DNA of 64,000 nucleotides from Zygnema circumcarinatum (GCA_037447605.1 CM074806.1:3701755-3765754), one strand, 5' to 3'. Positions 11,505-24,661 are shown, counted from the first letter of the stretch. Numbers and translations are program-made. The notes: a model not told the origin generated them from the letters alone.

Positions 11505-14500
11505 CTACTCATCTTCATGATGAGTTTCAGTCTCCGGCCGGTCTCCGGTCTTCTCCGGCCGGTCATCTTTTTGCCATTCTTTCTTGTCCACATCGTCATC
11601 GTCAAGCTTCCGACCTTCTGTGTCAATGACAGCCTCGGGCTCCTCATGTCTACACATCCAGAATAACGAAAAATTGACAGGGTTAACAAAGACTAGACAG
11701 TATGCCGAATCCACTTTTCCAACCATGTCAATAGATACACGATTCATGAAATCTGCATTGATGGACCACAAAGATTGAGGTCGCTTATATGAACTGACTA
11801 TCTACACGAGAAAACCTTCCGCACGAGCAAATGAATAATGCCTACCAAGAATACACGTTTAGCAGACTAAAATAAATTGCCAGTCTAACATAAGGGTTCC
11901 ATAGGCTCTCCACTTTATCCTCTGTTTATCCTCCTTCTCCAATCCTCCTCCCATCTGTACATAATGGTGCAAATCTCCTTCACTAGCTCTTTCTGAAGGG
12001 CCCAAATTCACTTTTCAGGACAGCAGCATGCATTCCCCGTCTGCTGAAACAGGACCACGGGGATCACACAGCAACCAACAAGTCTGTCTGGCCCTGCAAA
12101 ATCGCCTTACAACACCAAACAAGATGAACACTGGGGCCTGATCAGACACACCCATTTGGCTCGTCATCGTCTTGGTCTCTTCCCGTGGGAACCTCAGGAG
12201 AGAGGCTGCGGAGACACACCCAACAGACACTGCTGATTACCAACAAATATAGCGCTATCAGAAGCTTCAGGAAGAGAACAAAAATCCAGCTGAAGCAGAC
12301 CTGGCATACACGCGCCAAAAGCCAGGCGCCCTATAATGAATGTAAAGAATCGCAGCTCACACTTCGTAGGACCAGCCATATACAAATCTACATTTATAAA
12401 TGTGATATAATACCTGCGTTCTTCACTGTTATCCCGTTTCCGGTTAAACTTAGATCCCTTCTGAGGCGAAGCTGACCTTGAACGGCTGCAACAAAAGAAA
12501 ACAACATCAGCCATTACAGAAGCCTGCACCCTTTAAAAATCCTTATTTGTCCTAATTCCTGATTAACATCTCAATTCCTCAATTGTACATGAAAAGCGAA
12601 ATGAATCCAAGAATGAATAGATATATGACCTGCTCATTTGTCAACTCTTCATAAAGGGAACAATTTTAGGGGCTAGGGGTTGCTGAAGTACCTATGGAAA
12701 CGTCAGTCATCCTCAGAACAATAAATTCCTGCTAACGGACTCTATCTTTTTTTGCTCAGATCAAAGAGCGGCCGATTGCCGCAGTGTCTAAGAATTACGA
12801 TTCTTGCACAACAGCAAACGGGAAAACACAATGCTAATCTCTGCTCAAGGAAACTCACCTACTGTTGTCCTTGTGATGGATTGGGGATGGACTTCGTTGC
12901 CTAGTGCCCTCATCATCTTTAGCCGGACTCTTCGCCCTTTCAATATGAGAGTCTCTGTTTTTGCCCCCATCACTGCCTTCACTGGGATCCCTGGAACGAT
13001 TCCTGCTACGACTACGACTGCGACTGCGACTAGGGCTCAAGTCACGGCGATCTGGAGAGCCGTCCTTGCGCCTGCGATGGTCACCCTCAAAGTCACGGTC
13101 TCGGCCACGGTCGATTCCACGATCACGGTCATGTTCCCGATAAGAGTCGCGATCTCGATCACGATATTGGTCACGATCACGATTCCTGAAAGTTCATTAC
13201 AAACAAGGGTCTGAATCAAGCCGTCACTCTAAGGACAGTACCGTTAAAGAAGTCAAAACTGCAGTGTCAAAAACTACTTACACATTGCACTATTGACAGA
13301 ATATGAAGTTGTGGAACGAGGAATGAGCATACACTAGCACGAGTATATCTGTTGCTAGAAGATGACCAACTGTCAGGACAATCACGCACGTCCATGTGTG
13401 CAGTGCAGCATCCAAACACCCTGCTCAAGGAGTTTCATTGGCCTTTAGCCACGCTTATTCTCATGGGCTTGCTCCAGCAGGGATTGCATGCTTCTACTCC
13501 TCATAGCTCAACCACAAAAGCATTTTTTGCGATCCATGAGAAGCCAATCACAAGTCCATGACAGAGTTCATGACAGTCCCAAACAGCCGAACAATCCCCC
13601 AAAACATGCAATAGATAACTGAATGCTCAGTGGAAAGTCAGAAGTCAGAGCATAAAATGCCAGAGACAAACACGCACAAAACGAGACCACAAACGTCCCT
13701 ACCCCAGACTCCATCCAGAATCGTGCATATCTCACATTTAGTAGACAGTGGATTGAGCTCTTTTAAGAAAAAACTAACCTAGGAGGTGTCGGACTCCTGT
13801 CCCTCCTCTTGGGAGCACTATCTCGAATCCTGCCCTTTTCACTGAATCACAAGGCACAAAGGCATAAAAAGAATATTGTCTAACAAAGAAGGAGCAGAGA
13901 CCAAAAGGACAAAAGGGAACAAAAATTGTGGCAAAAGGAACATAAGAGAAACTCGTCACATGGTTTTAGTTTCTGATGCTCACATGAACTCCTCATTCCG
14001 GCCATACTTCGCATACTTAACCATTATTTCGCGGCCATCAACGTTTCTGCCTGCAACGCACACAAGCGGCATCTCTATTACATCGAGAATAAACAGGTCA
14101 AAGCTAGACCATATGGACACACTCCAGAACACGTGATCTGAACGGAAAGGAATATCCAAATTTTCAAAGCCTGGTAATGCCACCTATATAGTTGACATCA
14201 GCAACAGCAAATGCCAATGGACTTGCATTCGGTTTAAACCCTTTGCACAGGAGTCTCCCGCAGGGTGCAAAATGACAAACCATCTAGACGTTCAATTGCT
14301 TTGGCCGCCTCATCAGCATGCTTATAGCGGACAAATGCGAAGCCCCGCGATGTTCCAGTGCTGCGCCCACAGATGGAATGCCAAAGAATGTAAATTAAGG
14401 CATGATGTAAAAGCTGCAATTTGCAATATTTGTGACTCTTGCAATTTGGTGCAGAATGAAGACTGCAATATAAAAGAGGGATGCTGAACAGAAAAGTTAA

Positions 14501-14850
14501 GCTCATTGGTAATTGGCATACCGGCGGTCCCGTGGTATGAAAATATCCTGCACTCGGCCATAACGGTCAAAAAGCGGCAGCAAGTCATCCGGAGTTGTTC
14601 CTGCACCATGCAGTTATCCAGAAACCACAAAATCAGCTCGGGAGAATATCAGCCCCATCAGCCATTCCATTAAGCCTTGAATTGTCAGAGAAAAAGCTCC
14701 AAAAAACAGTCGTCGGCACTATGAGCAACACACTACTCTCAGAGTAAGCATGGTCGGATGCAAGTGATTCTCACTGTAAGTGATGTTCAGAACGAGCAGG
14801 GAGTAGGTGTCTTTGATGTCGGGAGGACCCGCCCTCCCGAAGTGCGTCAT
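11505..14850 (-). CDS. SC35: SR splicing factor SC35 (SRSF2-type)
   Basis: Nine exons read on the minus strand: 14850-14775, 14600-14522, 14360-14281, 14050-13984, 13841-13779, 13185-12859, 12485-12414, 12205-12152, 11649-11505; 320 aa. It starts MTHFGRAGPPDIKDTYSLLV, the characteristic SC35 N-terminus with the RRM beginning almost at once. RNP2 is LLVLNI (18-23) and RNP1 is RGFAFVRY (57-64); the RRM ends near residue 100 with GREIMVKYAKYG. Then come RDRD-type repeats, an SRSRSRSR run and an acidic, Lys-rich tail ending THHEDE. SC35 binds exonic enhancers and bridges U1 and U2 snRNP recruitment in nuclear speckles. Length is close to the roughly 300 aa of plant SC35. All splice phases join cleanly. 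The acidic tail after the RS region is longer than I expect for the animal protein. Confidence 0.94.
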
Positions 14851-15360
14851 GGCCTGCGCAGCGGCGGCAGCAGAAGGGCTTCGTGCGCACTGCGCCGCTG
14901 CCTGACGCGGGCCTGCAGATGAGAAACTGGCCCTCGCCTCTTTCCTCCTTCAGCCTTCCTACAACAGAAGCTATGGCTGCCTGCCTGCTGCTGCGTCTCC
15001 CTACGCCGTAGTGAATGATCAGCTTCACGGAAGGGCAAGCTTGCGGGCTTGCGACACTGGGCGGTAAATAGTTTCAGGAATGCAGTTAAATTAGTTTTTT
15101 GGAGGAAGCAAAAAGTGATGTAAATGAGACATAAAAATGCCTACAGTACAGTCACATTTTTTGAACATTAAGAACTAGGGAAAAAGTAACTATTTCGAAA
15201 ATCTCAATAGTACTATTGATTCGAGTGTCGAATTCCAAATTCCAAAGTAGTGGAACAGGAGGAATGATCTAAGGGAAAAGATAAGGTGTGGCATTCATCT
15301 CACGAATACTAATAATAATAATGGAATGGGCCTAATTTGTTGGGCGTAGAAGCAAAGGTC

Positions 15361-15470
15361 AGCTTTTCCTTTGGTCCTGAGGTGCTTTGTGACCAGTCGG
15401 TTCGTCGTGGTTTCCCATGTTGTTGATGACCATGCACCATTCATGGCATAACCATCGTGAGACCAATGTC
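15361..15470 (-). repeat. A-tailed dispersed repeat, copy 2
   Basis: On the minus strand it runs from ATTGGTCTCACGATGG through CATGGGAAACCACG to an A-rich end AAAGGAAAAGCTGA. It appears near full length relative to the other copies. Confidence 0.75.
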
Positions 15471-15590
15471 AGATCATTCGGTGTTCGTCATTTTGTTACT
15501 GAAATTATCGTCGTAGAGGCACATGCTCAAGTTGAACTTAGGGAATTACAGTTGAGCCTTAGAACAACCACATTTAAATGGGGGAAATGG

Positions 15591-15691
15591 CATTGGTCTC
15601 ACGATGGGGAAACCATCAAATGGACATCGACAAAGTCGGCATGGGGAACCACGAGGAACTGGTCGCGAAGGACCTAAAGCACGAAAAAAAT
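15591..15691 (+). repeat. A-tailed dispersed repeat, copy 3
   Basis: Starts CATTGGTCTCACGATGGGG, contains CATGGGGAACCACGAGGAAC and GGACCTAAAGCACG, and ends in AAAAAAA. It is inverted relative to copy 2, 120 bases away. Confidence 0.8.
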
Positions 15692-15858
15692 TCAAATCGT
15701 TCTATGCCATAGTTCAGACGCGTCCTGAATTACGACCAAAGTCAAAAGTAGGCGGAGTTGACGCTTTTGACGTGTTTTTCAGCAGGAGACATTGCTGTTG
15801 CTGCTGCTGCTCCCTCTCATCGTCTCCACCTGCGCCCTGATTTCAGTTCATCGCAGCT

Positions 15859-18800
15859 ATGAGCGGCTGTGCAGCTTCCGCCGCAGCGCCAGGCGCTCGA
15901 GAAGGCAAGTGGCCCCTCCCTCCTCAGCAGCCGCTACCCGCTCCACCTTCGCATTCTTTCGCTGAAGTTGCAAAACCATTTCCGCATGCAGAGCAGCGGG
16001 GTGAGGCGTGCACTTCAAATAGTCCCGTTTCTACCTCGGGTTCCTCGGAGCCTAGGGTAGAGAAACGTCCTGAGAGTGGAGACGCCGCAGTGAAGAGTTC
16101 AGGGAATGCCCGGGAAGCTTCTAGAGCAGAAGCTGCTGGGAAAACTGCAGATGATCAGAGGGGCTCTAGTGAGGGAAGGACCGCCAATGGAGGCTCCTGT
16201 CCTTTTGGTTACGACTCTGCCTCCTTCAAGATCAGTCCCTTCAGCTGTGTCGTGTGCAAGGCTCTTCTATTCGACTCTTGTCGCTGTCTGCCATGTCGAC
16301 ATATATTCTGCAGGTAAATGGCGGGTGTGGAATTTATTGGACATGTATCTGCTGCAGGGACAGAGTTTAGGTTTTTTTATTTAAGATAATCAAGTCAGAC
16401 ATGCGTCATGGAACTCGTGAGCCTTGACCTGTGCGTTTTGAGGAGGAAAAATGATGGCCTGAGGAAACCCCGTGGAAGGTTGGTTTTCCATTTTAGTCCA
16501 GCTACCTCTATGGAATGGGCCAAAATACTATATAGTCTTCATTGTACTTGAACTTGCGGGGAGAAACGTGTTTTTTGTCCCACTTTTTTGCTATAACTGT
16601 CCAAACTTTCCTTCTATCGATGACGAAACGAGATGGTCCCATTTTCATCCTGCTGGCTTTCTCTATTTTATCATTTGAATTTTTGTCCGGGCCATTATTT
16701 CTGCAAGGCTGCTTACGAGGTGCAGGGGTGTTTTCTTTTATGTTGTCTGGAATCCATTTTCTGACGTGTGTATCGAGCGTTCTATACCCGGTCTGTCTAT
16801 ACAGGGGCTGTATTGAGAAGTTCCGAGATTGTCCCCTATGTGGGGCGGACATTGAAAGTTTGGAGCCAGACTCCGAGCTTCAATCTAAAGTTGATCGCTT
16901 CATTCAGGGACATGGGCGAATCTATCGGTCTGCTAAGCCTCTCTCAGATAATGGAACTAACTCGGAGGCTGCCAAAGGACAGAATTTTAGTTCTGAGATA
17001 GAAGATGTATCGCTGGACAGGGGCAGCTTCTTGCTACAACAGGCTGTTCGGGTAAGTTATGACATCAGCAAGCCTCAAGGGTTCAATTGAATGACCGTAT
17101 TCTTTATGCCACAATCACCTCCTTCAGTACCGACTGGTCGTGATTATCTGGCTCAGAGTTTTGAAGTGGACAGTCTTTCCCGATGCCCAAGAAAGTGATG
17201 CTTTTGGTTCAACAATGTCATAGAAACATTCATGTTTGTAAAGAATGACGGTGCATGGTTGGTAACTACTGGTAAGCGTCCAGACTGATTTTCGTATTCA
17301 GCTTCTATTATTCTAATATTTCGTTGGATTTTTTTCTGTCTTGCACCTGGCACAGAGAAAACTGAAACCATAAGTGAAGCTAACCGAGATGTCAGCTTCT
17401 AGTTGTGTTTGCTGGATTTGGTGGGGTTCTTGTAACATTGAGTTTCTGTTTTAATGTTTCTCTGCAGGCGTTTCAGGCAGGCAATTTAGTTAGCGCAAAG
17501 AGTCGCCTTCAAACCTGTCTCAACGATGCCCGAGCTGAGCTAACAAGAATAGGTTCAAATTCCCAGGAGCTGGTGTGTCAGCTCGGTGCCATACTTGGTT
17601 TGCTCGGGGATTGCTGGTATGTTTTCTTTTCAAAAGTGCATCTTTCAGGTTTTAGGAACTCTGTCGAACCTCCTCCTCGGCCCTCACTCATGAGTGTTCT
17701 GGAGATTTTCAAGGATTATTGGAAGTTTAGAGTCGCATTGCACGAAATTGTATTGTAGAATGCATGACTTCGGGATTGGGTCTTAGCTATAAGGGCTTTG
17801 CAGCATGAATAGTTGGATAGCACGACCCTTGCGTTGAATGCTATCAGCAAGCAGTGAATTGGATTGTTTTTTTGAAATTACAGACTCTGTGAGTTTTGGG
17901 TTGCAGTCGAGCAATGGGCGATAACGATGAGGCTGCCTCACAATATTCAGAAAGCGCGGAGCTTCTTGAAGGTGTCGAGCAGAAAGATTTAGAGGTAAGG
18001 TGCTGTAATTGCTCTTCAATGCTGTCCAGCTTCACGACTCACCGCCGAAGAATTCGAGGAAATACTTTTACTGATTCATTTAGTCTACTATGACGCTCGT
18101 CTTCGAACTCTGTGACTGGGGGTATTGATAATACAGGATGATTGGACTGCTGGACTGCCAGCGGTTCCCTTCATGTCGTTGTATTGAAGTTTGCCAGTTT
18201 TCTGATTATACGTTGTACCTCTTTGTTTTTGTTGTCTTGTGGGTGATTCATTTGGATGCAAGCAGATTGTGCACGCCCTGTCGGTGTCTTTAAACAAGCA
18301 GGGAGATCTGCGGTATTACGCTGGCGATGTTACCGCTGCGCGCACATTCTATATGAAGGCTCTCGAGATCCGGCAGGTGGCGCTTGGAAGTAGAAAACCA
18401 GAATTTAGTCCGTCCTTGGTGTGTCTTCCAACCTTTCACCAGCTGGTTAATCCTGACATACAAGTAGGCATACATTTCTTCAGTAAACTGAGTTTGAAAG
18501 CAGTCGTGGCGATATGTTGTCGTAACAAATATCGAAGAATGCAGTGTGGCTATGTCGCATGCGTTTGATGCATGGGTCCATCTAGTCCCCATCATCATCA
18601 TCATCATCATGGTCCCCCTAGTGCTTAGTACCCCCATACAGTCCATACTACAAAACCAAAAGAGAAGATTCTATAGAGGGGAATGATTTCGTGCGTGGGA
18701 TTGCACACTGTCTCCATTAAGGCTGCCTTGAACTGTATCTTCTTCTGCAGGTTCTGGACGTGGCGGTGGCCTTGGCAAAAGTGGCGGATGTTGAACGAAG

Positions 18801-19082
18801 CCTTGGAAATGAGGGGAAAGCAATAGACGGGTTCAATCAGGCCGCGGAAATGGCCAAATCGGCTGTTGCGTCGGATCCCGTGCTTGAGAGAAGGGTGAGT
18901 TCTGAGTTTTTGTTTAACATGCTGTGGCGTGAGCATTTTATAGCTAGAAACCTTCTTGGTGTAATGTAGCTCATAAAGGGGGCTGCATGCAGCTGCCATG
19001 CATGTACTCAGGGGCGTTCTGTTTCTTCCTGCAGAAACAAACCACGATCGAGTTTATTTGTGAACAAACACAAGTCGTTTGA
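15859..19082 (+). CDS. NCA1: NCA1-like RING/TPR protein (catalase chaperone)
   Basis: Seven exons: 15859-16313, 16805-17051, 17468-17616, 17907-17994, 18266-18376, 18751-18894, 19035-19082; 413 aa, close to the roughly 405 aa of Arabidopsis NO CATALASE ACTIVITY 1. NCA1 binds catalase in the cytosol and keeps it folded and active, so it matters for peroxide tolerance. After a low-complexity N-terminus comes the signature CPFGYDSASFKI. A C3HC4-type RING follows with ligands C130, C133, C146, H148, C151, C154, C161 and C164. The C-terminal half is helical, TPR-like (AFQAGNLVSAKSRL, SVSLNKQGDLRYYAGD, VALAKVADVERSLGNE). The last exon codes for only 15 residues and a stop. It is divergent from SC35 and followed by the PLD gene. 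No catalase gene lies in the window. Phases are all consistent. Confidence 0.9.
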
Positions 19083-19911
19083 GGATTCTCTTTGGATGAA
19101 TGGATTCCTCGCGGAACTCGCGGAGGCCTTTGAAATATTGTGGAAATCTGTTCGAGTATCTAAGCAAGCTTGATATGGCTAACACTGCGCGAGTGATCTT
19201 TGTACGTCTTTTTGAAGGTTACTTTGGGATGGCGTGTGATCCTTTTCTAATCACATGTCGTATGATACTCCTGAACTCTCTGGGATATATGGGTCTCGTC
19301 GTGTGTTTTGTGATCCTATTTGAAATGGCATCCTCGTTTCAATAACAATATCAAACACAGGCAGAAGTCAAAATCACCCCAAGCAATTCAGGTAGTGCAC
19401 TCCAAGACATCGCATCCAAATACCTGCAAGCTTCACGTCCATGAGACGATGATCAGATCAGATATCATCAAAGGCCTCCGGTTATGCTATTTGCGTCTTC
19501 CTATGGTGTGTTACTCGTAAGAATAACAGATAGGGACAGCAACCCCCTGGATCCTCCTACTTTTTGCAATTAACGGATAAACACTGCACTACATTTCACA
19601 TTCAGTCCGTCTGTCTTTGAAGCCTTCAATTGGCTCGACAGTGGTGGATACCTTGTCGTCCTCTGTGGCTTCACTTGCTTTCACGGTGCAACTCATTACG
19701 TTTTGTTATATTGGCTTCAGATTGAGCCGAAAAACGCATAGACTGTTAGACTGTTAGGGCGAAAATGGTATTGAACTCACGATGGCGAGGCCGCCAGACT
19801 GTTAGACTGTTCGTTGGTAAGCGGTGAATGTAATCGGTTTGAGTTGGCCTTTTTTGCGCCTGCTTCTTGAGCATGTTGTTTGGGCTTGGCAGCAGAGTTC
19901 ATCTCGTAACT

Positions 19912-20012
19912 TTACTTTCAGTCCTTAGGACCTTGATGACCGGTTCCTCGTGGTTCTCCGTGTTGTTGCTGTCCATGTACATTCATGGCATCGCCATCGC
20001 GAGACCAATGCC
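19912..20012 (-). repeat. A-tailed dispersed repeat, copy 4
   Basis: Minus-strand reading gives GGTCTCGCGATGGCGATGCC, then GAACCACGAGGAACCGGTCA and TCAAGGTCCTAAGGAC. The A-rich tail is degraded. A 30-base fragment of the head (CTCACGATGGCGAGGCC) lies 120 bases upstream at 19763-19795 in the opposite orientation. Confidence 0.75.
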
Positions 20013-20084
20013 AATTCATTTCCATCTTGTTGAGATCCGTACAAATTGGGGGATTTTTCCGCTTCCCCAGTTCCAACCGCACAT

Positions 20085-20400
20085 CGCCACGTGGTTGCAA
20101 AGATCGACGTGGATACCACGTGGGCACTTACTGCCACGCTGGCCCCCCGTGGTAACCGCCGCTCGAAGTGGCGCGAGTGGCTCCGGCGCAAGTATGGCAA
20201 CCGGGGCGGCCGCTCGAAAATCTGCTACGTGGCGAGCACTGAATGGCCCTTTCCCTTGTCAATCTGACGTGGCGCGTTTGGAGAGGCGCTGATGGAGGCC
20301 CACCCGGAATCCGGCCACAACGGCGCGCCACGTGGGCCACAACCCAGCTGAATAGCCACGTGGCAGACCTTCAGACGTCCTGCTCGTGGAGTGCGCCACG
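20085..20400. promoter_or_regulatory. Cluster of G-box (CACGTGG) motifs upstream of PLD
   Basis: Five CCACGTGG motifs occur within about 315 bases (near 20088, 20116, 20326, 20355 and 20396), with three more ACGTGG variants between them (near 20106, 20226 and 20267). G-boxes/ABREs bind bZIP and bHLH factors in plants. Their density is far above the surrounding AT-richer DNA. Control of the downstream PLD gene, which starts about 580 bases away, is inference. Confidence 0.5.
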
Positions 20401-20981
20401 TGGCCTCCTGCAGGACCGCCTCCCCATCCCATTGCTGCAGGAGAGCGTTCAGAGTGAAGGAGGTCTCCGCCTGGCCTCTCTTCCCGGCCCTCTGGGTGTC
20501 TTCCTGCAATCTGGCGGCTACATTATTTGCTAATCGACAGAGATAAAGGTGATTTTCTCCCTTCGTCTGCATTCGGAATGGCGCTTTCTGCTTGTTCTAT
20601 CAGCGAGCAGAACTCGGTCAATATTTTATTAAAGGGGTTGAATTGAACGGCACCATGATCGTGAATGAAAAATTAGAAGGTGTTGAATGTGAGAACTGCG
20701 GATTGGATTGGTCTCAGTTGACTTGAAAGTGAAAAAAGACAAGTAACTGATGTATGGAAAGGCCGCCAGTGCATGTCTTGCCCTCTTTCTCACCGTCTGC
20801 AGATTATTCTTTGCTCAAAATCCCGCTGTTTATCTTGTTTATCTTTATCTTGGCTCTTTGTCTTTTACTTAACTGTGGGTAGCATGCAAAGCAAACCTTT
20901 CTAGGCCAGCAAAAATGCCAAGGGTTCCAATGTCTTTCAAGCTTTCTCTCTGCTCTCACCTGGCGTGCAGCCTCGCAGAAA

Positions 20982-23900
20982 ATGGCGGAGGAGATTGCAG
21001 GCACTCCTCGTCTTCTGTACGGGGCGCTTCATATGACGGTTTTTGAAGCGAAAAACTGCATAAGCGAGGCGCCCATTTCCCAAAAGGCATCTGGATTTAT
21101 AAAAGGAGTAGGTTTCGGAATTTCCATGTTGGGCTTCTTTGCTTGGACTCCAAGGAATTGCCAAGCGCTGTGTGGTCAGAAGAAAAAGAAAGAAGAAAGA
21201 GTTATTGCTCGACGCTTGTGAAATGGGCTAGTGAAATTTTGTATGTTTGAGGAAAGTCATCGCTTCGAGCAAACGAATGTGCACGTCCTGGTTAAATTGC
21301 AAAGTAGGATTTTGGAACGATGGGTCGCGGTTGCATTCCTGTTTTGCCGACTTGTTAGATTGACAGCTATGATGATGCGTAATTTTTTTAAAATTGTTAC
21401 ATGTCCACTGCATAGTATTAGTTTGACTTAAGTGGCCGTATCTGAGCGACTTGTGTAGAAGCCATAGATAGCTTCTCTTCCTGAACTTCACTTTCAGACT
21501 TGATCACTTCCTTACTCTCTGTCCATTCAACTCATCCATACACATCACATCACATCCATCCATCCGAATCCAAGTGGTGATTTCGATGACCATGGTTCTA
21601 TCACTTTGCTTAATCATCCTTACTAACGACATATCAACATGAGCCAACAAGCATTGCAGGTTATTCACCAATGTGAAGATTTTTGTCTGCTTGTTCTTGG
21701 AAATCATTTATATTATGGTTTCAGTAATTTATTGCTGTGAGCGCATGTCTTACAGATGCTAGAGGGAGTAGAGAGAGTTGCTGGATACAACAACAAGGAG
21801 TCCGATTGTTATGTCACCGTAGACCTTCACACAGCTCGGGTGGGCAGAACAAGCGTGGTCAGTGGAACAATTGACCCTGTTTGGAATGAAAAATTCCTTA
21901 TTTATTGCGCCCACAAAGTCACCTCGGTACTGGTGGCAGTGAAGGATGACCAAGATTTTGGAGCACGAAAACTAGGAGTAGTTCATGTTCCTGTTGAGCA
22001 GGTGCTCTCGGGAGTGCCAGTAGAGGGATGGCATGACCTTGTCGATGAGAAGGGAAGAAAAGTTCGATCTGGCGCGTCCATTAACTTCCGGCTTCAGTAT
22101 TATCCTGCAAGCGCTGATCCAGCATATGATGGAGGAGTGGGAGATGGGTCACGTCACTCACCAGATATCAACCATGTGTATTTTCCACCCAGAAAAGGCT
22201 GTCGGGTGCATCTATTTCAGGACGCCCATGTTGCTGACGATGTGCTCCCAGAGATTTACCTTGCACACGGAGAAGTCTACAACCCACGGAGATGCTGGGA
22301 GGAAATGTACTCGGCCTTGGTTCATGCAAAACATGTCATTTACATCGCAGGTTGGTCTGTGATGGACAAGATTACACTTGTGAGGGACCTGAACCGCCAC
22401 ACTGGAGTCGAAGACATAACACTTGGAGAGCTATTAAAAAGAAAGGCGGAGGAGGGAGTGGCAGTACTTCTCCTTGTTTGGGACGATAAAACAAGCGTCA
22501 ATAGCTCATTTTTAAAAGATGGAATCATGGCGACTCATGATGAGGATACTGAGCTATTTTTTAAGGGCTCAAGGGTGCGTTGCGTTTTGTGCCCGAGGGA
22601 TCCGGACAAGAGCCTTTCGTGGTTTCAAGGCGTTCAGGTGTGCTGTGATCTCCTCAGCCCTTTCCTAGATTTATCAAGCATTCAGGAGGGATCTAGTAAG
22701 GCGGTCTGTTATTCATTGTCAGTAAGTTTAGTTATGCTGTGCTACTTGTTGTGTGTTTCTATGCTCTTGTTCTATCACTAGTGTGTCAGGCTATAACGTT
22801 TGGGTTGCAAACTTCAGCCAAAGCAGACTTCCTGGTGCGGTTTGGAGCCGGTATGTAACCTTTCTTGGGATTCCTACAGATGTGAAATATTGCTGACCTC
22901 AGAATTATTTCAGGTTTCTCTTGCTGAAGCCTTTATGTGATGCTCTCTCATACTCCTGCTGTGTTTCTTTCCTTTGTTGAACAGATTGGTAACATGTTCA
23001 CCCACCACCAGAAGACAGTAGTTGTGGATTCGCCTATTCCTGGAGACACATATTCGGGCAATCGCCGCTTAATGGCCTTCGTGGGAGGAATTGACCTTTG
23101 CAATGGCCGCTATGACGATCAAAGACACCATCTCTTTCGCACCTTAGACTCAGTACATGCCAAGGACTACCTTCAGAGCAGCATCCCAGACGCAGAGATC
23201 AAAAAGGGTGGCCCGCGAGAACCGTGGCATGACATTCATTCTAGACTCGAGGGGCCGGTGGCTTGGGATGTTCTGAATAACTTCGAACAGAGATGGCTGA
23301 AACAGGCTGGCGAGAGAAACGAACATCTTTTACTAAAAGTGCCTGATGTCGCAGAGATAGACCCACCCGCAGCTGTCACTCGCGAGGACGATCCGGAAGC
23401 ATGGACTGTGCAGATTCTGCGTTCCATAGACACAGGGTCTGTAGGGGGCTTTCCTGAAAACCCAGAGGATATCTTCAAAGCTGGATTGGTTAGCGGCAAA
23501 GGAAATACAGTCGATAGGAGTGCTCAAGATGGCTATATCCAAGCGATTCGAAGAGCAAAGCACTTCATTTACATCGAAAATCAGTACTTTCTAGGAGGCT
23601 GCCACATGTGGGACTCGGACCAGGATGTGGGCTGCTTCCAGCTCATTCCGATAGAGATTGCCATAAAAATCTGTAAGAAGATAGAAGCAGGAGAGAGGTT
23701 TGTTGCATACATTGCCATTCCCTTATATCCGGACGGCATCATTGATGCTGCGTCGACTCAAGAAATCTTGCATTGGGAGACAAACACAAAGGCAATGATG
23801 TATGGTATGATTGCGGAGGCCTTGAGGAAACATGGCCGGCCGCACGAGTCTCCCAAGGACTACTTGAGCTTCTTCTGCCTCGGCCAACGGGAGGCAGAAC

Positions 23901-24661
23901 GCCCCGGAGAGTTTGTACCTGTTGAGAGGCCGGACGAGGAAACACAATATTACAGAGCGCAAATCAATCGACGATTCATGATCTACATACACTCCAAGTT
24001 GATGATTGGTAAGACTATTGCTTAAGCCATCACAGTTGCTTCATCATCTGGGTGCTGCCTGATCACTCCCGACACCTGCCTCGCCATGGTTTGCATGTGC
24101 ATACCTTGTCGTCCTCTATCCAATTCAACTCCCCTTCAGCTGTTGCTGGCCTTGTTTCTCGATTCAGCAATTGTTACTGTTCAAACATTCCTAACTCGCT
24201 TCGTGCCTCTTGATTTTCCAGTGGATGACGAGTTTGTCATTATCGGATCTGCGAACATCAATCAACGGTCGATGGATGGCTCACGCGACTCTGAGATATG
24301 CATGGCAGCCTATCAGCCGCACCACACAACTGCGACAAGCCGTAATGGTGCTCCTAGAGGGCAAGTTCACGGTTTCCGTATGGCCCTCTGGGCTGAGCAC
24401 ACGGGCCAGCTTGAACAAGTGTACTTGGAACCTCAGTCACTGAATTGTGTGCGAAGACTGAATGAACTTGGCGATCGAAACTGGGAAGTATACACGGCAC
24501 ACGAGATCATGGACATGCCCGGGCATTTGATGTCGTATCCAATCACCGTCAGACAGGATGGCAGCGTTGGCCCATTGCCCGGTTGTGAAAATGTTCCGGA
24601 TACTTCTTCCTTACTGCTGGGGAAGAAATCCGGAATGTTGCCAGACATCCTTACGACCTAA
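20982..24661 (+). CDS. PLD: Phospholipase D, alpha type (C2-PLD)
   Basis: Four exons: 20982-21107, 21756-22637, 22985-24008, 24222-24661; 823 aa, near the usual 800-830. It hydrolyses phosphatidylcholine and other phospholipids to phosphatidic acid, a stress and membrane-trafficking signal. A C2 domain begins almost at the N-terminus (LLYGALHMTVFEAKNC) and includes the cargo-like YCAHKVTSVLVAVKDD strand. The two HKD motifs are H344-x-K346-x4-D351 and H672-x-K674-x4-D679, the latter split by the last intron. IENQYF precedes the second motif, and the C-terminus ends MLPDILTT, typical of plant PLD alpha. The start at 20982 follows an AG-rich leader; exon 1 joins exon 2 in phase 0. Regulation by calcium through C2 is family knowledge. 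All catalytic residues are intact. Confidence 0.95.

Larger units (their letters stand above)
14851..15858. other. Divergent upstream region shared by SC35 and NCA1
   Basis: This 1.0 kb separates two start codons facing away from each other. The SC35 leader is GC-rich (14851-15060); the middle is AT-rich. Two copies of the A-tailed repeat lie in opposite orientation at 15361-15470 and 15591-15691. No gene is seen. Confidence 0.6.
19083..20981. other. Intergenic region between NCA1 and PLD with G-box cluster
   Basis: 1.9 kb without a recognizable gene. It contains a fragment of the A-tailed repeat (about 19763-19795), a fuller copy (19912-20012), and a GC-rich island with repeated CACGTGG motifs (20085-20400). 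The PLD promoter and leader should lie in its right part. The open frames through the GC-rich island show no domain. Confidence 0.55.

Noticed and set aside
19800-20580. Open frames of 91-141 codons in the GC-rich island before PLD
   Set aside because: They overlap on both strands, cover a dispersed repeat and G-box motifs, and show no conserved domain.
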